Assembly: GCA_025677815.1 (NCBI GenBank)
Contig: JAIXMP010000008.1
Span: forward strand, 1,178,001 to 1,242,000
Direction of reading: 5' to 3'
DNA from: Phascolomyces articulosus
Lineage: Eukaryota; Mucoromycota; Mucoromycetes; Mucorales; Lichtheimiaceae
Length of the DNA stretch: 64,000 bases
Part shown: piece after piece, positions 38,932-50,955 of the stretch
How the letters are laid out: the number at the start of each line of letters is the position of its first letter
How positions within the stretch are numbered: the stretch's first letter is position 1
Position numbers and translations under genes: made by a program
Notes under the pieces: generated by a model
Database searches by the model: none
Told to the model about the DNA's origin: nothing
Seen by the model: only the letters and a program-made list of their open reading frames with translations

Positions 38932-41900
38932 TTATTCAACGTTAATATCCCATTCTTCCTTGTTTGCAAAAGAGGTGGTTGGATCATTACTATGTAATAT
39001 TGATTCAGCCATCATATTATCTCCCACAATATTGCCATCGTTATCTAATACGACCTTCTTCAATGGTGGAGCTGTTTCTCTAAGGCTTCCGGTGACAGGA
39101 TATTTTTCACAACTGAACTTCCAGGTGTCCAACCATTGGTTCGCTTCACATCGTTCCCTGGTCCAGGGTTTACCATACGCAAGTGGTTCAAATTCCCGAT
39201 ATACAGAGATGATGGCAACAGATAACATGATGATAGCAAGAATTCGACCGCGAGGAGAGAATTTAGACACTGCTAAATCAATACCAACAGCAAGTACCAT
39301 AATTGCAAAATATAATGATGGCAAATAATGATGCAGGAACAGTTGGCGGTTCATGAAATAAAATGGAAGATAGTGCATCAACCATCCCATCATAAAAAAT
39401 CCACCAGTATTCTCATAAAACGCACGACGGCCTAGTAATAATAATAAATGGTTTGAGTTACTTTTTCTTCATTCCCTGGAAAATTACTAACTACCAAGAA
39501 AAAGAAAAAAACTCACCTTGATAATGATCATCATAACCACGTTTGCCTCGAAGTTGGAAGAAAGACCATAAAATAATAAATGTAAAAATAGCGACAGTTG
39601 TTGTCCAATAAACGATAGGATTTCCAATAAAGTAAATGTGTCGCTCTGGTGTCGCCCAGAATGAAATACCGCTACGCAGCATTGGCCATGAAGAAGGTCG
39701 GGATTCATAAGGATGCGATTGAGTCAAACCTTCATTGGCAGTCCACATTACCTTGTGTAGTTCAATAAATTTGCTCCAAAACCCAGGTACTTGATAATTC
39801 ACCACTTTCGAATTTTCAGGTACTAAATAAAATCATGTTATTTTATTAGTTTAATTATATCAGCATAAAGAAAAAATATGATGACTTACAAAGTTCATTC
39901 ATAGATTCTTCAATCATCCATAAAGTCTTTGGTTTCTTTCCATTCTGGATACATGTCACTTCTTGTTGACCAAATCCCCAATCAGGTAATTGGACTGGAT
40001 GTGAAAATAATGAGCACGTTTGCAAAGCATGGAAAAGACGGAATTTCGAACGTAATGTTTGTAACTGATCACCATCCTTGCCACCCTCAATTTCTACGCG
40101 CCAAAAATCATTGGCATCACCTTCATAGTTAGGGAAACCATAAGCACTAACTTCTTTGTGATATTCTACGTCCGTCATAGGTGGTGTTTCATCGTGGCTA
40201 TGTAATTTGCGAGGGCTTGTATTCACATGTTCCAAACGAATAATATCACCATGTCGAATATATTGAATCCATGTCTTGCCATCTGATCCCAGGACATCAG
40301 CTGGATCATTTGCTTCATCTAAAGTACTATTCATTTTACGAATAACCCACCAGTTGTTTTCATCTCGGTGTGGATATAAAGTAATTTGTTGTTCTAAGGG
40401 TAAAATAGAGTTGTTATTCATTGTTCTACCCCAAAAAAAGAAAGTATGACAAAAAAATAAACTTACGTTTACTGCCTTGAGGATATGAAGATGCGTGCGA
40501 ATGTAAGTAACCACCATTGGTTGCCAAATGTCGCACAGTGATTTTTGATCCGTATGCAATGTCAATTGGACTATCTGGGATTTCATGTCCAGCCAAAGAA
40601 TGTTGGAATGAAGCTGACATGTGCGCATCTCCATCACCGGAAAAAGGTAAAGCAAGAAAATGAATATAGAAGATACCGATATAAATGCTTATAGGTATAA
40701 AGATCAAGCAAAGTATTCTTGCTAAGATATGGTTCCAATACGCTTTCTATTCATTCATAACAAATCATCCACATATTTATTAGCCATATGTCATATATAT
40801 TATTTAAACGACATACATATATTGCTCTTTTCTCCTGGTTCAAATTCGTTTTTTATACCTTTGACACTTGTAAATCTCCCAGTATCCGCCATAAATCGCG
40901 TATAGTCGAAATACCAATCGTGGCAATAGTGAATAATCCGACCCATTTACAACTGACAGTAAGACCAAGACTTATACCCGTGAAGACAAGCCATAACCAC
41001 CACTTACGCCCAAATGGTCTAACAATAATACCAACTCAAATTAATCATCTTTTATATTTTTTATGTGTTTATATAATAAAAATATTATCTCTTACTTAGA
41101 ACTTTCATTGAAGAACCGTGCCCAGGAAAGAATAGTCAAAGCAGTAAAAAACAAAAGTGGTGCATCCAGTAAAATAAAACGATTGTTCGTCACCATACTG
41201 TTTTCTGTTGTATATGTTTAGTTTTTCATTAATATTAGCATGTGCGCTATCCTCTCTCACTCTTTGTACCCACTCTTGGTCTTTTCCATTCTTACCATAA
41301 CATAACGCAAGAGCAGCAAACACAGAAGCATAGACCGAAACACCACTCTGTCTCAGTGTCATATATATCATTGGTATCATCAACAATCCCAGTCTGGCAC
41401 CAATACCTCGCATCGCCACGTAAGGCACGTCCCCTGAAGTATAATCACTATACCAACACAATGAAATAACATAGATAAATTAATATATATACCTTTCCAT
41501 GACAGAACCTCATTTCACTTTATCCAACATACTTTCCAATCTTGCTAAAGTCAAAGTTACCATCGTATCCAGCTGCTCGACCTGCGAGCGCAATAAGCAT
41601 TTTGGCGAGCTATTTCATATTTCCAACAAAGGTACCCAAGACATGTTAGTACTTATAAAAATTTCATGCTAACAAACCATATATTTCTCTAAATCAATAT
41701 AAATTTTATATATCATTAACTTACAGGCGGATGAACATCGAAAAAGAATTGTTGGTGAATGTATTTGTTTGCAAATGTGCCAAAGTGTACTTCATCGAAG
41801 CTAGAAAGTTAAAAATAACGCGTTGGTTTTTGTTTAGTTAAACGCTCACCTATATATACCATTTGCTTATTTTACTTACACAACTTCATGTGGTTCATCC

Positions 41901-42112
41901 AAATCAGCCAATCGAATGGGCATTGCCATAGCCCCCAACCCAAGAGCTATTAGCGCGTCTTTCCAACTTACTAAACGTTCTTGTAATCGAGGGTCTTGAA
42001 GTTTTTTCTTTTCTACTTCTTCAACGTCATGTAGTAACTTTGAACCTGATTCTTCATTTTCCTGTTCTACTTCCTCTTTAGGCTGCTTCCGCTGACGTAA
42101 ATTGTTCTCCAT
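38932..42112 (-). CDS. dolichyl-phosphate-mannose:protein O-mannosyltransferase (PMT family)
   Basis: ER membrane enzyme that starts O-mannosylation of secreted and wall proteins. Ten exons (42112-41880, 41800-41725, 41609-41533, 41447-41296, 41204-41096, 41018-40859, 40746-40467, 40393-39890, 39822-39517, 39431-38932) close to 798 residues, a usual PMT length. The first lumenal loop has the catalytic pair in VFDEVHFGTF (Asp80, Glu81) and the FFFDVHPPLAKML motif. Next comes SCKWVGLF in a membrane helix. The lumenal MIR region (about 335-530) includes YLHSH, LHSHDETPP, YGFPNYEGDANDFW and WGFGQQEVTC. Then follow C-terminal helices with FMNRQLFLHHYLPSLYFA. Sequence looks nearer PMT1/PMT4 than PMT2, but the subfamily is not certain. 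A good acceptor (CTTTTGTAG) lies just before the chosen ATG, so a further 5' exon is possible. Confidence 0.9.
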
Positions 42113-42395
42113 ATCCCACACTACAAAAGAAAGAAAGGTTTTACTTGGAGAAAGGTTGTATTTAAATATAAGAGTTGATTATGCTAAAATTTTCATATTC
42201 AGTTATATATTTTTCTCGAATTTAGACCCAATAAAAAAACGCATAATTGCCCATGCCACTAAACCATTTCTGTTTATAGGATTTTAGATCACGCAAAAGA
42301 GAAATCGAAGAAAGATGATGAAGATGATATTTTATGAGTATATATATATAAGAAAATCAGAGAAAATGAAAGTTTATTTTTTTTAATTTGGCTCT

Positions 42396-44207
42396 TCATA
42401 AAGCACGTTCCATGGTATCAAGTAAAATGTCAGCGTGGTGTTTTTGGAACGTCAACATAGGCCGTAAACGAACCGTCTTTTCGCCGCAACCACCCACATT
42501 AACACCCAACTGGCGCATGTCAGTTAAAAACTTGTCTCGCTTGGCTGGAGACTCCAAATCAAAAGCAATAAAGGCACCTTGGCCACGAACAGATTGAAGC
42601 TTATTGTTTTCGCTCAAGTTATGTTGGAGGTAGCTACCGACATTCTTAACATTATCCAATAATCGCTTATCTTGAATTTCATTCACAATGGCAGCTGCTT
42701 GCATAGCGCGTACTGGATCACCCATCCAAGTGTTGTACAAGCGATAGGGTTGTGTGGGTCGTAATCGTCGATTCAAATAAAATCCGGCGGCTTGGAATTT
42801 CTTGGAGAATGTCACCATATCGGGTGGAGTGGGTAAATCCCATGCTTCATGTGCCCAAAATGTACCTGTAGCGCCTACACCTGTCTGAACTTCATCAACA
42901 ATGAATAAAATATCATTCTTTTGACAAATTGCTTGTAATTGTCGGAAAAAGTTGGGTGATGCTAAAATATCATTGAAACGTTGATAAATAGACAGATTAG
43001 TTGATGAGCCTTTTTTTTTTATTTTACCTCTCTATACCATAAATGGATAAATAGATAAATAGATAACAAAAAGTATATATAAATATCAACAATTCCCTCT
43101 TTTTACTTACCGTGATTATCACCTCCTTCGGACTGAATCGGTTCCACCACTATAGCTGCAACATCATGCTTGTTCAATAACTGCTCCACTTCATGCAATG
43201 ACTCTTGTTCTACTTGACGATTATATTCCTTATGCATATGTCTAGGGTATTTGAGCTCTGGGAAAGGTGCCTTGGGCCAGTTAAACGCAGGGATATCCAC
43301 CTTATGGATAGCTTTACTAGCAGTAGCTGCTAACGAACCAAATAAACGGCCGTGGAACCCGCGCGAGAAACTAAGAATGGCCATATCAGGTGAGCCGGGG
43401 GCTTGGTTGCTCATACACGATTGTAATTCATTTAATGAAAAATCTTTATCACCACGTCGTTTGGCAGCCTTGTACATGAATGCAGTCTTGAAAGCATTTT
43501 CGTTTGCGCATGAACCACACATGACTGTGAACACATTGGACATACCAACAGGAGCTACACGCATAAAAGCCTTTTCAACTGAATCAACCCAGTCTTTACT
43601 AGGGTTAACACCAAGGGCGGCTCTGGATAAAAATTACGCATAATGTTAGTTAATCATCCGGAATGCAACGAATATGAATCCATCGTAATTCGCTATCATT
43701 GTTTATATGCTGATAAATATTTTAATTACCTGTTTGCAAGAGCAGTTTGGAATGCAGGATCTTTTGCAAGGTTAAGGAAAGCAGGGTTATTGTAACCAAT
43801 AGGAATAGAAGCAATTTGTGCAAATACATCCAACATGGCATTACCATCGGCATCCATAATATAGTTTCCAATGGATTTTTCAAAATCTATAAAAGAAACA
43901 AAGACAAACAAACATGTTAGGAATATGTTTCACTATTCCCATTAAATATCAGCACGATAACAAATATGAAAGATTATATACCAGCAACAAAAAATACAGA
44001 TCGAGTATCTTGATAGTTATCCAATCGCTTCATGATTTTCTTGGATTCAGGACCTGGAACTGTAGTTCTCATGAATGGACCAGAAGGTTCATTTGGAAAG
44101 AAAGGAGCATCACCACCACCTGGAGTCACAGTTGTTTCAAGAGCTTGCGCAGTAGCATAATAACGCTTAGTAGCGGATGCGATCAATAATCGACGTGCTG
44201 CAAGCAT
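42396..44207 (-). CDS. UGA1: 4-aminobutyrate aminotransferase (GABA transaminase), mitochondrial type
   Basis: PLP-dependent class III aminotransferase that converts GABA and 2-oxoglutarate to succinic semialdehyde and glutamate (GABA shunt). Four exons (44207-43982, 43886-43730, 43622-43111, 42961-42396) give 486 residues. The basic, acid-poor N-terminus MLAARRLLIASATKRYYAT looks like a mitochondrial presequence. Seen motifs: the GNYIMDADGNAMLDVFAQI start of the fold, GSCANENAFKTAF for cofactor binding, SFSRGFHGRLFG, VVEPIQSEGGDNH, IVDEVQTGVGATG with the ring-stacking Asp321, and DMVTFSKKFQAAG, where Lys352 is the probable Schiff-base lysine. The closing block TVRLRPMLTF is typical. The gene is 283 bp upstream of the PMT start on the same strand and diverges from the kinase-like gene at 45,017. 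Confidence 0.95.
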
Positions 44208-45016
44208 TGGATTGAATTGAAATGGTTAAAATAGATAATGAATAAAAATGATAAAAAAAAGAGAAACACAAAATCCAACCAGTATTTATATGTTGATGTT
44301 TGTTTGGTATACATTAAACTGGATGCTAATAAAAAAAAAAGATAAAGGGATAGGTTGAATGTGTGTCTCCGTATGCTTGTTCAGTATAAGGAAGGCAAAA
44401 TTCCCTTATAGTTATAAAAATGAACTGTGATCTAGCATTTGAAGACAGATACGATTGGTGCAATTATTTGACAAACAGCAAAGCATTACTCAGGTTTTCC
44501 GAAACATTTTTTGGCAAAAGCATTAATCCCTTATTAATAAACTTTGGGGTTTGTGTGTGTGTACATATCCATGATTATAGGACACATTCACCGCTGATTG
44601 CCGATGAATGATCGCCTCTCCTTTCCTTTGGATTACACAACAGTAATCAATTCTCTCTTTCTTTATCATTTTTATTTATATGGTTATGTTGTTAAATAAA
44701 CGTGATACTAACTCTCCATACATGTGGCTACAACTCACCTAAAATGGTATGTGGATTTTTAATCCTTTTGTGTGACTTTATCCTGACAATTCAGGTTAAG
44801 TTCCAGAGTGATTGAGTAAGTGAGGGTGTGCAAAATATTACAACAGCACAGTGTGAGTTAGTGAGAGAGAGAAAAAAAAGTTGAAGTATTTTATTTTATA
44901 TTTGCTGTCAACTAATACTATTGAGAACCGATTTGCCGTGTTATATTGCTTCTTTCACTTTAACTTCCTCCGTTTTTGAGCTGCCCTGCGGGCAGAGAAA
45001 TGAGTACCTCTTTACC
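44208..45016. promoter_or_regulatory. divergent intergenic region
   Basis: An 809-bp spacer between the GABA transaminase (-) and the P-loop kinase-like gene (+). It has poly-A runs near 44,330, a GAGAGA run near 44,862 and no supported exon. A plus-strand frame at 44,420-44,611 is open but unlike any protein I know. Confidence 0.45.
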
Positions 45017-46869
45017 ATGTTATCGTTCGCTGTCCGGACACCTAATGATTACCAGCCTACATGGTGCAACCTCCACCATGTACAACTAATGTTATCTTTT
45101 ATCGGTGTGAAACATGCTCACATTCAAGAGATACTGGGTAAACTTCAACTATTCTATATTTATACCTGTTCTACAAACTAATAAAAAATAATACTTATTT
45201 TTTCTTCCAAAGAATATATTATTAGTATTGGTGGAGAAGAAGAAACGTTTGAACTTGATAGTTTTTTAGATCATTTAAAAACGATCTTGTATCGATTTCG
45301 TTATTCAAATCCATTGATTGATCTAGAGATTGCTTGGCGTATTGTTCATCGTCAAGAATCTGTTTGTATTTTATTAGGTGGTACCTCTGGTAGTGGTAAA
45401 TCCACTTTAGCTAGTTTACTTGCCCATAGGTAAATTGAATTGATATCTCATCCCATTTGTCTTTATTTTTACAGTTACTCTTTTGTACTTTTGTTCCGAA
45501 TGTGATAATCTTACTATAAACATATCTCGTGATATAGAATTGGTATCACTACCGTTCTCTCTACGGACCATGTGCGAAGTTTGTTGCGCAGTTTTGATCC
45601 GGATCATAATTCGAAAGTACTATGGGCATCCTCATACCATGCAGGAGAAAATCTACCTGATAAACAAGTGATTGATGGTTACGAAGCACAAAATCAATTG
45701 ATGTTGAACACGTTGGATAAAATGCTTAAAGGATTTTCGGATCGTAAAGAGAGTTTGGTCATTGAGGTATGATTAGATGGATGGACTGAATATTTGGATG
45801 GTAAAGATAAAAAAAGAGATTGTCAGTGTGTTAATGAACGACGTTTCTATATAAATAGGGTGTAGGTCTTTCAATTGATACCATGAAGCTCTTGGCGAAG
45901 AATCATCCAAATTGTATACCACTTGTCATTTATATCAGCAATGAGGTGATTCATTTGTTATCAATTGTAATCGAATATCCCTATTATTTCTATCGAAACA
46001 CTAATACAATTCTTTTTTATCATTGCTATTATTATTAGCATAAACATACTGAACGGTTTGCTGTACGAGCAAAATATATGACTGTTGCACCTAGAACCAA
46101 CAAATATATACGTTATTTCGATAATATTCGATTAATACAAAACCATCTTTGCCAACAAGCAGATGAATATCAGGTATATAAATTTCAACTGAGGGATCAG
46201 GCTGTATAAAAAAAGAACGTTCATGCTAATGAAAACGAAAATGAAAAAAAGATTCCGAAAATAGATAACACGAACGTAGATCGAAGCCTAGCCATACTTC
46301 ATACAACAGTGGTAAATAAACACACTTGTTTTCATATTATATTCCGAAGTTCGGGATGGATGTGGGAATTTTCTTATTCACATACGCTGATCACATATTC
46401 AACATAAATAAATTACGTGTTATTATTTAGTTAAATGTCTTAGCACGCATGAAACGAACGAATCAATCTTATACATTAGATCCCGTGTCCGATAAGTTCA
46501 CCGCTGTATTTGAAGAGTTCACAAAGGTTCATTTAGCAACTTGGAGCTCCAAGCAAATGTTACGAAGAATACGACAAAATGTAAGTTGGTTTTTTTATGC
46601 ATGAGTTATATGCAAATTGAAAAATTCTTTATTCTCATTCAGCTATATATTTGTAGTCTTTCAAAAGTTCTAAACCTATTGCTGGAGAAATGACCTACTA
46701 TTGGAAGGAACAGCATCATGACCCAGATGGAAATAAGCCTCAATATAATAAGAATCAACGAGAACAACAGCAGCGTGGGTCACTCACCATGACGAAACCT
46801 GTAAATGTCTTGTTAGCGTGTCATACCCGATGGAAAGCAGCAATAAAATCATGGGCCAGTAGATCATGA
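45017..46869 (+). CDS. 2-phosphoglycerate-kinase-like P-loop protein (LPA1 family)
   Basis: Relative of archaeal 2-phosphoglycerate kinase and of plant LPA1, which influences phytic acid levels; the substrate here is unknown. Eight exons (45017-45137, 45213-45429, 45538-45766, 45859-45945, 46039-46173, 46252-46311, 46431-46580, 46657-46869) close to 403 residues. An N-terminal ATP-cone-like segment is followed by a clear Walker A motif, [12 protein letters not shown] (Lys103), then [13 protein letters not shown], the family block [11 protein letters not shown], an acidic-Val strand ESLVIEGVGL, and [23 protein letters not shown] as in LPA1 proteins. ATG 45,017 is the first in-frame ATG; the frame is open a little further upstream but has no earlier ATG. 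It diverges from the GABA transaminase gene. Confidence 0.88.
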
Positions 46870-47895
46870 ATATCATGAATTGTGCTTACATTTTCTTTTT
46901 CTAAACTAAACCCTCATCGCCCATCATCTAAACAACTTTTTCACATTCATCTCCTGACTCCCCCCCGTTTCTTTTTTTTTACGCCACAAAACACACATCT
47001 CTCCTCATGATAATCCCCGCTTTTTTCTTGCCCTTTACTCCTTAACACTATATAGTATGCTTTATTTCGAATTACAGCTTAAACTAAGTGTATCACGCAA
47101 AAAATTCATGACCATAAAATTCTTATATTGATTAAATAATACATAAAAGATAAAACAAGTATTCATTACTACTACTAATAATATATCATATTATTATTAA
47201 ATACAGTTTGACGAATCTTTATTTTATGTGCGAGATCTCGATTTTACGAATAGTTATATTCTAGCCTTTATCGATTTACTGGTAGAAATAGCACACTAAG
47301 CCAAATGTGGTAGTGTTGGACAAGTTCCACTGGCTTGAGCGTCGACAAAAAACAAGCAATAATATTAATTTATATTCATTCTCATGCTTTCATACTATAA
47401 TATATAATGCATATATGATGGTGTATAGTACTTTATTGTATCTAAATCATAATGGATGTTTAGTATGAAGGGTCAAGCCTCTCTTTTTTTCTTGCGTATT
47501 AAAAAGTAGCAATGCAATTTCCTGCTATGCCTGAAGCATTTGGATAGGAGCATTAAACGTTATCGGACTACAACAGTTTTTTTTTTCTGCAAAAAAAAGC
47601 TTGTTTTCCTTATATTGAATTGTTTATAAAGCTTTACCAATAATGGTTAAACTATGACTAATATCTACCCTATCAAAAGTTAGTTGTACAGGATTTGTGC
47701 TCATGAATTGGGCACACTTGAGGTGACACGAACTTCTGTTTGCCTGGCTGATGAGTGAAAATTTAATTTAGCACAAGCTATATTTTTACTTTGGTACAAG
47801 TAGAGTTTCAACTTGATAATGCACATATTTGACAATGCGCGCATTATGCATCGGCAAATCCAGATTTTTATATGTAATCAAAATATTTATTATAG
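46870..47895. other. intergenic, no gene seen
   Basis: The first 200 bp are the C/T-rich 3' flank of the kinase-like gene. The rest is AT-rich with poly-T runs. No exon is supported. Confidence 0.5.
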
Positions 47896-48442
47896 ATAAC
47901 GATGGTCCCGCTGATGATCAACAAGAAAAACTTATGTTTGGTCAAAGAGATGAGGACCGATATCAATATCCTCACTGGTGGTTAAATTATTACTTTGTGA
48001 TTTAGAAACACGATAAACTGTACTTTTTTAATACAACCCTGTTTTCAGCGCAACCCTTTTTTTAACATTCTACAAACAAGAGTCATGTTGAGAAGAAAGG
48101 ATAATGAGAGGTAATAAAAAAGCATTTTCATAATTTAAAAGATTATATGAATTAACATTTTAAAGCAGGGTTCAACAAATTATAGAACAATCACGTATGG
48201 ATGAGGATGACCGGCAAGGGGAATCACAAGAGGAAGACGAAGGTACAATTTTAAAAATAAAAAATGAAGAACCCAAAAATCGAAAATTTAGATATGATAT
48301 AAAATTCGTGCAAGGAGATGATGGTCGCTTCAAATGTCCTGTTTGCCCAAAAGATTATACAAAACGTCGAGCAACTCGACAACATTTCCTTTTAGTATCC
48401 AATTACATATACTTTCAAAAGGGTCATCAACTAGCCTATTGA
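47896..48442 (+). pseudogene. fragment of a gene with one C2H2-like zinc finger
   Basis: Two segments look like exons. Segment 47,896-47,977, after a TTATTATAG acceptor, encodes an acidic stretch (NDGPADDQQEKLMFGQRDED). Segment about 48,169-48,396, after an AGCAG acceptor, encodes VQQIIEQSRMDEDDRQGE, an acidic linker, and FKCPVCPKDYTKRRATRQHF, which has the Cys-x2-Cys and first His spacing of a C2H2 finger. The second zinc-binding His is not in the visible frame, and no start or proper end could be found. It borders the transposon block, so it may be a damaged gene or part of an element. Confidence 0.35.
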
Positions 48443-49303
48443 TAACCACAAAAGTGATTTTATTTGCTATATATATAAAATTCATGCGTTCAACATATGT
48501 ACACAAGGGTAATTGCTTGCTTCATATGAACAGATTTGTTATAGGTAAATGAATTAAAAGTAGATAAAAACAGCTTCTTAGGAGAAAAAGTAATGTTACG
48601 TGAATATTTACGAGAAAATAAAAAATCTTTTCATGGCGGCTTATGTTTAATAAAAACAACTACTGCCACATGTCTAATACACTATACATTTGTATATAGT
48701 GCATTTTTAATATATAATGAATAGAAAGACTTTTTTTATTTGAGCTGCAACATCAGTAGCAACAATGATAACGAAGCTTTTTTAAAGATCAATAAAAACG
48801 AATAATATATATATAGCGCACAGCAATGTTTATGCATTAAATTATGTAATAACATATGACACTTCAAGCTTTTCGGTCGCCTTATTATCATTTATTATTA
48901 TAACTTCATATTACTACTAAAACATAAAAGAGCTATTATATTTACGTTAATCTACCGTAAGTAATTTAGTATACCAAAAGAAATCTTTTGGAAAGGTCAT
49001 TTTTATTAATATGATTTGTTAATAATACCGAAAAAAAAACTAGATTGAACTATCATTTTATCGTTTATCATATATCCAGCATTGCTACCTAATTTCGGTT
49101 TGTTCTCTCACACTATCATATCTATTTTCTTTCTCATATGACTTTGACCGATAATAAGAAAAAGATAAAAAGAATCTATTTTAGCATCAGTGTATAGTGT
49201 ATATACCCTTATTATCATTGTCCAATCATCGGATTGCTGTATGGATTTATATTTATATATGGTAACTTCGAATTTTTTCCTCAATTCATACTAAAGAAGT
49301 TGT
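48443..49303. other. AT-rich spacer before the transposon
   Basis: Unique AT-rich DNA with no supported exon. It ends at the C/G-run cluster that I take as a candidate left edge of the Harbinger relic. Confidence 0.45.
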
Positions 49304-49395
49304 AGGGGGTTTCCCCCATTGAAATCCCCACCGAAATCCCCAAAGTACTAGGGGGTTTCAATAATCAAATCCCCTTTGAATTCCCCTTTTCCCCG
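49304..49395. repeat. cluster of inverted and direct G5/C4-TTTC motifs
   Basis: In otherwise AT-rich DNA, this 90-bp stretch carries GGGGGTTTCCCCC (self-complementary), two direct copies of GAAATCCCC, then GGGGGTTTC followed within 15 bp by AAATCCCC in inverse order, and two more CCCC words. It sits about 150 bp before the transposase start. It could be the left subterminal/terminal region of the Harbinger element. I did not find a mirrored copy on the far side. Confidence 0.55.
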
Positions 49396-49541
49396 AATTT
49401 TCGACAAGTGCTGAGATAATTATTCATGAAAATGATTGGATCCTCATATCTATAGCCAGTGAGATACAACTGGTCCCTGAAGAATTAAAGTAGTTTGATT
49501 TTTGTTCTCTATGCTTCATTACTTTTTTTTTATTCCTAACA

Positions 49542-50770
49542 ATGCCAAAAGAATTTTCTCGAGCTGCTGCACTAAAGAAAATGAAACAAAAACTCTGGGA
49601 AGCTAGAATGCTAGAGTCCACTACAATGAGTGGGTGTGAACCCAATGAAGAAAGAAAAAGGTTGTTGCGTGACATCGAATTTTACTCAGATCTTCATGAA
49701 ATCAAAAAGACCCGTTACCTTAACGACAGTTATAAATCAACCACTGGCTTGTCAGAATACAGAAAGAAGTTTATGGAGTTCAACGATAAACATATGCGAA
49801 AGGTGATACGTATGAACAAGGATACGTTCAAAAAAGTTATAAAAAAAACCGAGAACTATCACGAGTTCAAAAAAATGAAGTTGGACGTAAGCAAAAATCT
49901 GTAGAAATACAGCTCGCGATTATGCTTGAAAGATTAGCACACGATGGCACCGGATCTTCCTCACACTTGTTGACATTTCTTTGGGGTGTAAGTACTGGAG
50001 CCGTTGTTAAATATAACGAGCGTGTAATAAATGCACTATGTGAGTTATCATCCAAGTACATCAAATGGCCAGATGAGAAAGAACGACGAGATATTATTGC
50101 AGACCGTATATATCAACGAAGTAGATTTCCGAATTGTGTAGGATTCATCGATGGCACTCATATCCTTTTGAGTCAAAAACCAGCCATTGATGGAGACAAA
50201 TATATAAATAGAAAAGGCTCTTTTTCTTATAATGCCCAATAGTATGCGATGACCGCCGTGCCGTGTAATCCGTACCATACAAACTGGATGGCCCGGTGAT
50301 AAAAATGATTCTGGCGTATTCAGCCAAATGGATCTTTCTAAAAATCCACATGATTATTTCAAAAAAAAATGAATACATCATTGGGGATGGGGGATATGGT
50401 TTGATGAAAACCATGTTAGTTCCTTACAGAGAGAATCAAGTTGATGGTACCGAAACAAAGAATCAGTTCGATACTGCTTTAGCAAGAACAAGAGCTGTAA
50501 ACGAAAACACAATTGGGATTCTTAAGAATCATTGGAGAGTTTTGAAAAACATCCACAAACAAGTGAATCAAAAAGGAGATAGTTTGCCAATTGGTAAACT
50601 CGTTATAGCAACAGCCGTTCTTCATAATATGATGACTGGATTCAAGGACCAATGGCCAGAATCAAAAGAAGACAAAGTAATAAACCCAAGTAATGACATC
50701 GTCACGTCAAATGCTGCAACATGGAGAGCCAGTATGAAAGACACTGTACTTAAGATCCCAAAAATATGTC
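49542..50770 (+). pseudogene. broken Harbinger (DDE superfamily) transposase
   Basis: DNA transposase related to HARBI1. Reading starts at ATG 49,542 and runs about 110 codons, then needs a frameshift near 49,880 to reach GRKQKSVEIQLAIMLERLA. From there it is open to an in-frame TAG at 50,240, just after GSFSYNAQ. A further shift near 50,280 gives WPGDKNDSGVFSQMD, and another in an A-run near 50,370 gives KKNEYIIGDGGYGL. The three expected acidic catalytic residues can still be placed: Asp in GFIDGTHI, Asp in IIGDGGYG and Glu in AVNENTIGILKNHWRVL. Homology is still easy to see, so decay looks moderate. Coding strand is convergent with the partner gene at 50,956-52,003. Confidence 0.8.
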
Positions 50771-50955
50771 CCTCTCTCTATAGTTTTTTCTTTGTTACTT
50801 GTACCATTACTCTATTTAATTCAACCATCTCTTATATCTCTCATACTACTGCTAGACTTTTTTTTTGAAAAAATAAACGAACAACTACCAATAGCTTTTA
50901 CATAATTAAAATTGATACCATGCCAAATTAGACAATGTATGTAGAAATAAAAAAT

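Noticed and set aside
46321..46380. 'ccgaagttcgggatgga' word resembling part of a 5S rRNA
   Set aside because: Short and inside an intron of the P-loop gene; no further 5S-like sequence on either side.
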